In this document: positions 5,862-10,518 of the stretch, one piece after another
Position numbering within the stretch: the first letter of the stretch is position 1
How the letters are laid out: each line of letters begins with the position of its first letter
Notes under the pieces: model-generated
What the model was told of the DNA's origin: nothing
Seen by the model: the letters and a program-made list of their open reading frames with translations, nothing else
Databases searched by the model: none
IMG/VR virus record: IMGVR_UViG_3300006793_000162
Span: 1-30,101 of that record
Strand: one strand, 5' to 3'
DNA: 30,101 nt
Source: a virus
Translations under genes and position numbers: made by a program

Positions 5862-5875
5862 TCGTAGACGACTAA
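5858..5875. repeat. Hairpin with palindrome GTCGTAGACGAC (copy 2)
   Basis: TTAGTCG (5858-5864) pairs with CGACTAA (5869-5875), loop TAGA. The core 5861-5872 is a copy of GTCGT-N2-ACGAC. It covers the stop codon of the last gene of the P1 operon. An A-run, not a T-run, follows on the + strand, so it is not a standard terminator for these genes. Confidence 0.55.
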
Positions 5876-5892
5876 AAAAAAAGCAACATAAA

Positions 5893-5924
5893 TTTGGCTA
5901 TGTCTAAATAATGTTGTATATTTG
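5893..5924 (+). promoter_or_regulatory. Bacteroidota-type promoter P2
   Basis: TTTG (5893-5896) lies 20 nt before TATATTTG (5917-5924, TAnnTTTG). It shares TTTGGCTATGTCTAAAT and the downstream TTTGTCTAA with P1, so both promoters are probably controlled by the same factor. It feeds the structured transcript and the tRNA. Confidence 0.8.
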
Positions 5925-5930
5925 TCTAAT

Positions 5931-6105
5931 ATTAAGGGCGAAAGTTAAGAACGCACTTCTATCGTCCTTATGAGAGATAACAAATTCCTAGAGGATAACC
6001 AAGTGCGCATTGGAATAATCCTAAAGGATGATACTCTCAACAAGTTTAAACTAGGAGCAACCAGTTTAGTAAAAGGAAGCTATATGTCGTGCTTCCTTTC
6101 TTGTT
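5931..6105 (+). ncRNA. Candidate small structured RNA between P2 and its terminator
   Basis: About 175 nt lie between the predicted P2 start and a strong terminator, with several internal pairings: CGCACTT (5952-5958) with AAGTGCG (6001-6007); ATCGTCCTT (from 5961) with AAGGATGAT (6024-6032); TGAGAG (5970-5975) with CTCTCA (6034-6039); ATCC/GGAT near 6018-6029; and TAAACT near 6046 with AGTTTA near 6063. Some cross each other, so pseudoknots or alternative folds are implied. A 49-codon frame (5970-6119) also exists, but it runs through the terminator into the tRNA and uses more CTN Leu and AAG Lys codons than neighbouring genes. I favour an RNA; a small peptide is not excluded. Confidence 0.45.
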
Positions 6106-6107
6106 TT
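6072..6107 (+). terminator. Rho-independent terminator upstream of the tRNA
   Basis: Perfect 9-bp stem AAAGGAAGC (6072-6080) with GCTTCCTTT (6091-6099), loop TATATGTCGT, then the T-rich CTTGTTTTATT. It would end the P2 transcript before the tRNA at 6110, so tRNA supply may depend on readthrough. Confidence 0.85.
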
Positions 6108-6109
6108 AT

Positions 6110-6182
6110 TGCGAGGTAGAGCAGTGGTCAGCTCGTGAGTCTCATAAACTCAAGGTCAGCAGTTCGAATCTGCTCCTCGCAT
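6110..6182 (+). tRNA. tRNA with CAU anticodon (Met, or Ile2 if C34 is modified)
   Basis: A 73-nt cloverleaf. Acceptor TGCGAGG (6110-6116) pairs with CCTCGCA (6175-6181); T8 and A9 are present. D-arm GAGC/GCTC. Anticodon stem TGAGT/ACTCA with loop CTCATAA and CAT at 6143-6145. T-arm AGCAG/CTGCT with loop TTCGAAT. The discriminator base is T (6182) and CCA is not encoded. It lacks the three G-C pairs of an initiator tRNA anticodon stem, so it is an elongator Met or an Ile2 (AUA-reading) tRNA. AUA codons are common in this AT-rich phage, which would make Ile2 useful, but sequence alone does not decide. Confidence 0.93.
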
Positions 6183-6202
6183 CTAACCAAACAAATAATA
6201 AA

Positions 6203-6430
6203 ATGATTGTAGAAATAAACCAAACAGAACTTTGCACTACACTAGCGCACCGCAGAACTAATGATGTAATGGAAGCAGGGGGTTTTACCTTTGATGAAAC
6301 AAAAATTGACAAGGGAACTCATACCATCTGGACTCCACTGGCACAGAAAATATTTGATAAGTGGTATGACTACTACTGGGATATGATGGAAAGATGTAAA
6401 CCTACTACCTCAAGCATACCCGTAGGATAG
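6203..6430 (+). CDS. Hypothetical protein (75 aa)
   Basis: The start is taken at ATG 6203, after accaaacaaataataaa, because the frame upstream runs through the tRNA. Begins MIVEINQTELCTTLAHR. Contains an aromatic cluster (WTPLAQKIFDKWYDYYWDM). No recognised family. It lies directly behind the tRNA and probably shares its transcript. Ends in TAG. Confidence 0.65.
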   Translation: MIVEINQTELCTTLAHRRTNDVMEAGGFTFDETKIDKGTHTIWTPLAQKIFDKWYDYYWDMMERCKPTTSSIPVG

Positions 6431-6488
6431 TAAAGGAATTAAAACAACGGAGGGACTACCAAAAATTTCGAGAGGAATTAAAAATGAT

Positions 6489-6608
6489 ATGTCAAAATAT
6501 AAATTAAAAAAAATGAGAAATAAAAGATACGAAGACAAAATGAAAATGTTAGCCATATCTTATATAGGTATGGTGTTAACTTTAATACTAGCAATGTTAT
6601 GGAATTAG
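6489..6608 (+). CDS. Small single-pass membrane protein (39 aa)
   Basis: ATG at 6489 (an internal ATG at 6513 is an alternative start), TAG at 6606-6608. A very basic N-terminus (MSKYKLKKMRNKRYEDK) precedes one hydrophobic helix (LAISYIGMVLTLILAMLW). By the positive-inside rule the basic end should face the cytoplasm. Its last 10 bases overlap the next gene, whose ATG is at 6599, so the pair is likely co-translated. Function unknown. A GGAGG-like stretch about 40 nt upstream is too far away to act as a ribosome site. Confidence 0.55.
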   Translation: MSKYKLKKMRNKRYEDKMKMLAISYIGMVLTLILAMLWN

Positions 6609-6808
6609 AAAGAAAAGCAGAATTAATAACCGAAAGGTTAGAAATGAAAAGACGCATCAAAAAATTAGAGAAAGCGTTAGTCAAAACTAGAAGAAAAGAT
6701 ATAGCTAGGGAGGAGCGGAGAAAAAAATTTGATATCACCTCCATCAGCAAAGTAAAGATTGATGGACATTGGTATTTTAAAGGCACGGAAATTTTAGCGT
6801 GTCAATAA
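6599..6808 (+). CDS. Small basic coiled-coil protein (69 aa)
   Basis: The ATG overlaps the end of the membrane-protein gene (ATGGAATTAG). Residues 1-45 are a strongly charged helix (ERLEMKRRIKKLEKALVKTR), probably a coiled coil; residues 46-69 look beta-like (VKIDGHWYFKGTEILACQ). No recognised family. The tight overlap with a one-helix membrane protein suggests that the two products may act together. Confidence 0.6.
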   Translation: MELERKAELITERLEMKRRIKKLEKALVKTRRKDIAREERRKKFDITSISKVKIDGHWYFKGTEILACQ

Positions 6809-6840
6809 TTTACACTATATTTACACTATATTTAAACTAA
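6808..6840. repeat. 11-bp tandem repeat, three copies, upstream of a start codon
   Basis: ATTTACACTAT occurs at 6808-6818 and 6819-6829, followed by a 9-of-11 copy, ATTTAAACTAA, at 6830-6840. The array ends 11 nt before ATG 6852. The period matches one helical turn. Compare the 11-bp array at 10483-10515. Confidence 0.75.
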
Positions 6841-6851
6841 AATTTATTACA

Positions 6852-7247
6852 ATGGAAGAAAAGAAATTAAGACTGCTATCAGCAGAAATACTTTTAGAAA
6901 AAAGTATGAAGTCAGCACGAAAAAAAATAATTCAAAAACTACAACAAGCCCTAGACAAGAAGAAAATGAGTCTAACTACATTCAGAAGCACAGGACAATT
7001 AATGACCACTGAAACTTACCTATCTATGTATAGAGAACACGATATGAGTGTTTTATCTACGGGACTAATCATTTTGCCCAACGCAGAGGAAGTTGTGAGA
7101 TATGCAGGGGGATTTGTTATTCAGCTTCTACCTGAAAAGCATTATGCTTTACATTATAATAAAGACCTAGAGGTGTCTCTAGATTTGAAAGGTTTAGAAA
7201 AAGCTATTTTTGAAAGAATAGCACAAGATTTATTATTAAGTTTTTAG
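6852..7247 (+). CDS. Hypothetical protein (131 aa)
   Basis: A basic helical N-terminal third (residues 1-40, with SARKKIIQKLQQALDKKK) is followed by a mixed domain with hydrophobic strands (LSTGLIILPN; YAGGFVIQLL) and a helical end. No Cys. Not recognised. It is preceded by the 11-bp tandem array, a possible operator, and its stop is 1 nt before the next ATG, so the two genes are coupled. Confidence 0.65.
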   Translation: MEEKKLRLLSAEILLEKSMKSARKKIIQKLQQALDKKKMSLTTFRSTGQLMTTETYLSMYREHDMSVLSTGLIILPNAEEVVRYAGGFVIQLLPEKHYALHYNKDLEVSLDLKGLEKAIFERIAQDLLLSF

Positions 7248-7248
7248 A

Positions 7249-7533
7249 ATGCCTCCAAAAAGCCACTATTGGTACGACACGGACAGAAATCGGTCGACCA
7301 CCCTACCACAAGACTCACGAGTACCTGATTATTATATAGGGAATACGGAAAGAACAGGAAAGTATCAAGCAAGATATGTCGTCAGCGACTTTGACTGCTC
7401 CTACAATGTAGGGTCAGCAGTAACTTACTGCTTACGCTCTAAAAGAAAGCACGAAGATGGGGGAATAGAATGTCTTACCAAAGCAATCGCCCATCTAGAA
7501 TTTGAAGTTGAGAAATTAAAAAGTCAGAAATAA
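7249..7533 (+). CDS. DUF3310-like protein (T7 gp1.7 nucleotide-kinase family resemblance)
   Basis: 94 aa. The order PDYYIG (residues 26-31), SDFDCSYNVGSAVTYCLRS, KHEDGG, ECLTKAIAHLEFEVEKL matches the DUF3310 pattern (HY.. then FNLGNVIKY..RAGKK then DL.KA..YLE). Family knowledge: T7 gp1.7 belongs here and phosphorylates dGMP and dTMP; most members are uncharacterised. The N-terminal 25 residues (Ser/Asp/Arg-rich) are unlike the usual start. A palindrome copy lies inside the gene at 7378-7389. Terminator-like structures follow it. Confidence 0.6.
   Translation: MPPKSHYWYDTDRNRSTTLPQDSRVPDYYIGNTERTGKYQARYVVSDFDCSYNVGSAVTYCLRSKRKHEDGGIECLTKAIAHLEFEVEKLKSQK
7378..7389. repeat. Palindrome GTCGTCAGCGAC (copy 3, one mismatch)
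   Basis: Matches GTCG-N4-CGAC, with G for A in the inner right arm. It lies inside the DUF3310-like gene, where it encodes VVSD. Confidence 0.5.
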
Positions 7534-7593
7534 TTTGCACAATCTATAAACATTCCATATATTAGCGAAGTGTTTTCATAATAGTTTTTAAAT

Positions 7594-7655
7594 AGAGAGG
7601 GAGTGGTAATTTTACCAACTAAACTTATTGGAATTGCTTCCTCTCTGTTTTTTTT
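7594..7655 (+). terminator. Branched rho-independent terminator
   Basis: AGAGAGGGAG (7594-7603) pairs with CTTCCTCTCT (7637-7646), ten pairs including one G-T, followed by eight T (7648-7655). The long internal region can form TGGTA/TACCA, or alternatively CCAA/TTGG and GGAA/TTCC hairpins. It ends transcription of the P2 region before the DnaA-like gene. The 60 nt upstream hold no gene. Confidence 0.8.
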
Positions 7656-7675
7656 ACAACCACAAACAACAAACA

Positions 7676-7825
7676 ATGAGTGAAATAAGAAAAGAAAAAA
7701 CGATAGATGATTTAATGCATAATCTTAATTGTGCGGTCAATCAATTAAAAAAAACTCTCCGCAACCGAGACCAGTGGGAGAAAATAATGAATAAAAAAAA
7801 GATAAATGAAAGAACCAATATTTAA
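7676..7825 (+). CDS. Small charged protein (49 aa)
   Basis: The start is taken at ATG 7676 after caaacaacaaaca, the usual A-rich leader; the frame extends upstream only through the terminator, using non-ATG starts. The product begins MSEIRKEKTIDDLMHNL and is helical and basic at its end. It overlaps the next gene by 20 nt. Function not recognised. Confidence 0.55.
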   Translation: MSEIRKEKTIDDLMHNLNCAVNQLKKTLRNRDQWEKIMNKKKINERTNI

Positions 7826-8108
7826 TCAAATAGCGGAGAATGTATGTTCTCTGTATGATATTAGTAGGGAGCAACTCTTTACTAAAACTAAAGAAAGAAG
7901 AGTAGTAGATGCTAGACACCTGTTATATTATGGATGTATGGATAGACAAATTAGACTAGGATATATCCAAGAGTATTTAACCAAGAATGGATATAAAGTT
8001 AGCCATTCTTCTATCCTGCACGGGATAGGCGTGGTAAAAGAAATGATGAACAAAGATGATGATTATAAAACGATTACCGATAGAATTCAAGAATGTGTTA
8101 CTCTTTAA
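7806..8108 (+). CDS. Stand-alone DnaA domain-IV-like DNA-binding protein (100 aa)
   Basis: Residues about 8-80 follow the layout of the DnaA C-terminal domain: a first helix (IAENVCSLYDIS), the segment RRVVDARHLLYYGCMDRQIRLGYIQEYLTKNG (compare R..VDAR...YL....S...IG..FG), and SHSSILHGIGVV at the place of the D-H-T/S-T-V signature that reads the DnaA box. No AAA+ domain is present. By family knowledge this is a sequence-specific duplex-DNA binder. A role at the phage origin, as a regulator or as a decoy of host DnaA is inferred. The gene overlaps both neighbours by 16-20 nt. A second protein of this type is encoded at 14923-15315. Confidence 0.65.
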   Translation: MKEPIFNQIAENVCSLYDISREQLFTKTKERRVVDARHLLYYGCMDRQIRLGYIQEYLTKNGYKVSHSSILHGIGVVKEMMNKDDDYKTITDRIQECVTL

Positions 8109-8539
8109 TAGATATATTTAATCAAGCAAAGGAAGATGAATTTTCTGCCGTCTTAGATGGGGATGATTTTGAGGCACGAATCTTGTCAGGTATACGCATA
8201 GAGCAAGAAAGAGCAACGGAACATACCATCATTCATAATACGACAATGGGGGGAGATTTTTATAGAGAAATAACCCCTGAACAATATGAAATGTTTTATG
8301 ATAAAGGTTGGAAAATTGGAGTGTATGTCTTATCTTTGTCTAATTATCGTAGAAAACTAGAAATGATTGAGAGCAATATAAAGAGAGAAGTTAATACGAG
8401 AAAAAATGCCAAGCATATAATGAACTTAAAGGCATCCAGAGAAAGAATAATGAATTCTTATAGTAAGGTTAATAAGAAATTAAATAAAATAATTAAACAA
8501 CAAACAAATGACAACAAAATTAAAATCAATAAAAATTAA
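8093..8539 (+). CDS. Hypothetical protein (148 aa)
   Basis: The start overlaps the end of the DnaA-like gene by 16 nt. The N-terminal half is acidic (AKEDEFSAVLDGDDFEARIL), with EITPEQYEMFYDKGWKIG in the middle. The C-terminal half is a long basic helix rich in Lys, Asn and Arg. No recognised family. A promoter (8308-8338) lies inside it, and its end overlaps the next gene by 32 nt. Confidence 0.65.
   Translation: MCYSLIDIFNQAKEDEFSAVLDGDDFEARILSGIRIEQERATEHTIIHNTTMGGDFYREITPEQYEMFYDKGWKIGVYVLSLSNYRRKLEMIESNIKREVNTRKNAKHIMNLKASRERIMNSYSKVNKKLNKIIKQQTNDNKIKINKN
8308..8338 (+). promoter_or_regulatory. Bacteroidota-type internal promoter P3
   Basis: TTG (8308-8310) lies 20 nt before TATCTTTG (8331-8338), the same spacing as P1 and P2, and it is followed by the shared TTTGTCTAA. 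It lies inside the upstream gene and would drive the recombination genes from 8508 onward. Confidence 0.6.
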
Positions 8540-9059
8540 AGGCAAAGAATATGTAGAGGTAAACGAAAGACTAAAGTTTTTCAGAGCCACCTACCCTAAC
8601 TATTCTTTAGTATCTGAAGTAATTGACAAGACAGAATCATCAATTTTAATTATGGCTTCAGTAATAGATGAGAATGATAATGTACTAGCGACAGGATTAG
8701 CAGAGGAAGAAAAGGGAAGTACTTTTATAAACAAAACTTCTTATGTAGAAAATTGTGAAACGAGTGCGTGGGGAAGAGCATTAGCTAACTTTGGTATTGG
8801 ACTAGATACGGCAGTAGCATCTGCGGAAGAAGTTAAAAACGCCATCGCAAACCAAAATCCTGAAACCAAGTTTACCGTGAAAGATGTCGATATTGTAGCT
8901 TTTATGAAATGGGTTAGCGCATTGCCGAAAGAACAAAAAACAATGAAATTTATTGTAGCATTTTTAAAAGACAATAATTATAATATAACAGAAGAAGTTA
9001 AAACTAAAATTTCAAACAAACTAAAAAATGGAAATAGTACAAAAACTAAAAAACGATAA
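8508..9059 (+). CDS. Putative single-strand annealing protein (Rad52/ERF-like)
   Basis: 183 aa. The pattern YVEVNERLKFFRATYPNYSL (about residues 15-34), then MASVIDENDNVLATGLAEEE, then SYVENCETSAWGRALANFGIG (about 76-96) is one I associate with phage annealing proteins, where the GRAL...GIG helix follows a short beta sheet. Such proteins pair complementary single strands during phage recombination together with a 5'-3' exonuclease. The nuclease gene is the next one, overlapping by 32 nt, and an SSB-like gene follows, which fits. The C-terminus is Lys/Asn-rich, possibly for DNA contact. The assignment is from pattern memory, not a search. Confidence 0.5.
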   Translation: MTTKLKSIKIKGKEYVEVNERLKFFRATYPNYSLVSEVIDKTESSILIMASVIDENDNVLATGLAEEEKGSTFINKTSYVENCETSAWGRALANFGIGLDTAVASAEEVKNAIANQNPETKFTVKDVDIVAFMKWVSALPKEQKTMKFIVAFLKDNNYNITEEVKTKISNKLKNGNSTKTKKR

Positions 9060-9756
9060 TGAATATTATAACGGGATAGGAAAGAAATATTTATCCAACT
9101 CCGATATATGTGATTTACTTCATAACCCTTTAAAATTTCATCAACCTAGACCTGATAATAAAAACTTTCTTTATGGAAGATTCTTTCATCAGCTTTTATT
9201 AGAGCCAGAGAAATGTGAAGGGTGGCAATTCGTAGTTGCAAGTAGTAGAAATACTAAATTATATAAAGAAAAGATTGAAGAGAGCGGTGTTGATGTGTTG
9301 CTACTCGAAAAAGAAAGAGTAGAGATACAAGAATTAAAAGAGGTAATGTTAAGGAATTTTGATTTCGCTATGGATATTTATAAAGAAGGAAATGTTTTTG
9401 AACACCCCGCTGTCAAAAAAATCAAAGGCGCAATGTGGAAAGGAAAAGCGGATATAATTACAAAAGATAAAGTAATTGATATAAAAACTACAAGTGATAT
9501 TTCTCGTTTTAAATACAGCTGTCGTTCTTATAATTACGATAGTCAAGCGTACTTATATCAACAATTATTTGGTAAACCTTTAGAATTTTATGTAATAGAT
9601 AAAGTAACTAAAGTATTAGGCAAGTTTATACCAACCGCAGACTTTATAGAGTATGGAGAATACAAAGTAGAACAAGCGGTAAAACAATACAACACCTATT
9701 TTGCAGAAGGAAGTATTGAAGATGTAAAAAACTTTTATCTAAAAGTCGAATTATAA
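9028..9756 (+). CDS. PD-(D/E)XK exonuclease, RecE/exodeoxyribonuclease VIII-like
   Basis: 242 aa. The YLSNSDICDLLHNPLKF opening, YGRFFHQLLLEPE (residues about 49-61), GKADIITKDKVIDIKTT (about 138-154, holding the D-x(n)-D/E-x-K metal site) and SYNYDSQAYLYQQL (the Q..Y motif) match the PDDEXK-like family of RecE C-terminal domains (DUF3799 type). Expected activity: 5'-3' digestion of duplex ends to give 3' overhangs for the annealing protein encoded just upstream. The start lies inside the end of that gene, and the stop shares one base with the next ATG (TAATG), so translation is tightly coupled. Confidence 0.8.
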   Translation: MEIVQKLKNDNEYYNGIGKKYLSNSDICDLLHNPLKFHQPRPDNKNFLYGRFFHQLLLEPEKCEGWQFVVASSRNTKLYKEKIEESGVDVLLLEKERVEIQELKEVMLRNFDFAMDIYKEGNVFEHPAVKKIKGAMWKGKADIITKDKVIDIKTTSDISRFKYSCRSYNYDSQAYLYQQLFGKPLEFYVIDKVTKVLGKFIPTADFIEYGEYKVEQAVKQYNTYFAEGSIEDVKNFYLKVEL

Positions 9757-9896
9757 TGAAGAAAAGAAAACTGAATTCGACTAATCCTAAATACATACAA
9801 CAGGATAATAAAAAAAAAGAAAAAGTAATAAAAAAATTAATAAATGAAACAAAAAATATTAAAGTTTATGCGGTTTTTAAGGAACAAGATTCCTAA
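9756..9896 (+). CDS. Small basic protein (46 aa)
   Basis: The ATG shares its A with the stop of the nuclease gene (TAATG), a coupled start. The product begins MKKRKLNSTNPKYIQQDN, then is very Lys-rich, and ends with KVYAVFKEQDS. Half of the sequence is A-rich low complexity. It overlaps the next possible gene by 53 nt in another frame, so one of the two, or both, may be real. Function unknown. Confidence 0.45.
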   Translation: MKKRKLNSTNPKYIQQDNKKKEKVIKKLINETKNIKVYAVFKEQDS

Positions 9897-10068
9897 AAGA
9901 ACTCCTAAAAATACTATTATGTGGATGAGAGTTCCAATGTCCGTTAATAGTAAAGTCGAGAAAGAAGATTTAATCTTTGAGACAATGAATCATTTGGAAC
10001 GAACAATTAAAATAAATAAAAATGGCAGAAAAATTTGTACACAACAACGGGAACGGCAGTTTGTTTAA
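9844..10068 (+). CDS. Small basic protein (74 aa)
   Basis: ATG directly after in-frame TAA codons (taataaatg). The middle (TIMWMRVPMSVNSK, then EDLIFETMNHLERTIKINK) looks like real protein, while the N-terminal 20 residues overlap the previous gene and the last 15 overlap the SSB-like gene in other frames. Function unknown. Moderate doubt about the exact ends. Confidence 0.45.
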   Translation: MKQKILKFMRFLRNKIPKRTPKNTIMWMRVPMSVNSKVEKEDLIFETMNHLERTIKINKNGRKICTQQRERQFV

Positions 10069-10288
10069 AAATGACAATAAAACTCCTGACAATAACCAAC
10101 CAGAATATAGTGGAAGCATCACTCTTCCTGATGGTACTCAACAACAGATTGCGGCTTGGGTAAAGGAATACGGGAAAGGGAAATTTTTATCTCTTAAATT
10201 AAGCGACCCTTATGAAAAAGCTGAAGAAAAGAAGGAAGCAGTAGCAGAGGTGAAAGAAGAAAAGAATGATGTGGATTTACCATTCTAA
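10022..10288 (+). CDS. SSB-like protein with acidic DLPF tail (DUF736-like)
   Basis: 88 aa. An N-terminal NNGNGSLFKNDNK, then SGSITLPDGTQQQIAAWVKE and GKFLSLKLSDP form a short beta-barrel-like core resembling small phage OB-like/DUF736 proteins. A Glu/Lys linker leads to the end DVDLPF, which copies the acidic D-x-P-F tip by which SSB proteins recruit partner enzymes. Its place after the annealing protein and exonuclease supports a single-strand-binding role in recombination and replication. Followed by a terminator. Confidence 0.6.
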   Translation: MAEKFVHNNGNGSLFKNDNKTPDNNQPEYSGSITLPDGTQQQIAAWVKEYGKGKFLSLKLSDPYEKAEEKKEAVAEVKEEKNDVDLPF

Positions 10289-10306
10289 CTAACTATTAAG
10301 TGTAAG

Positions 10307-10333
10307 AAAAGGGTCGTCCTCGGCTCTTTTTTT
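10307..10333 (+). terminator. Rho-independent terminator after the SSB-like gene
   Basis: AAAAGGGTCG (10307-10316) pairs with CGGCTCTTTT (10321-10330), ten pairs with two G-T, loop TCCT, and the T-run continues to 10333. It ends the recombination operon begun at P3. Confidence 0.75.
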
Positions 10334-10342
10334 ATGCTTTTT

Positions 10343-10374
10343 TTTGTGTCGATATGTTAATTTGATTATCTTTC
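10343..10374 (+). promoter_or_regulatory. Bacteroidota-type promoter P4 for the primase operon
   Basis: TTTG (10343-10346) lies 20 nt before TATCTTTC (10367-10374), one base off TAnnTTTG but at exactly the spacing of P1-P3. It sits just after a terminator and leaves a leader of about 135 nt that ends in a tandem repeat before ATG 10519. Confidence 0.6.
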
Positions 10375-10482
10375 ATATTGAGTATACACAAAATATATTA
10401 ACTTATTTTTTATTTTTCTACAGAATGAGTAAATATATGACATAATCGACATACATACTGGTAATCAACAACTTATGAAAAT

Positions 10483-10515
10483 AAAAACGACATAAAAACG
10501 ACATAAAAACGACAT
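10483..10515. repeat. 11-bp tandem repeat, three perfect copies, before the primase-helicase
   Basis: AAAAACGACAT occurs at 10483-10493, 10494-10504 and 10505-10515, ending 3 nt before ATG 10519. Related CGACAT is at 10447-10452. The unit contains ACGAC, the half-site of the palindrome GTCGT-N2-ACGAC found elsewhere in this window. It could be an operator array, a translation control site or a primase/origin element. Confidence 0.85.
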
Positions 10516-10518
10516 ACT

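Noticed and set aside
5671-5907. Overlapping frame over the zinc-ribbon gene 5634-5861
   Set aside because: It lacks any motif, runs over promoter P2, and is best explained as an out-of-frame reading of the zinc-ribbon gene.
5970-6119. 49-codon frame beginning MRDNKFLEDNQV
   Set aside because: It passes through the terminator and into the tRNA, has Leu/Lys codon choice unlike neighbours, and coincides with strong RNA pairing. Kept only as an alternative in the ncRNA entry.
6089-6202. Upstream extension of the 6203-6430 gene
   Set aside because: It would translate through the terminator and tRNA; the ATG at 6203 has the usual A-rich leader.
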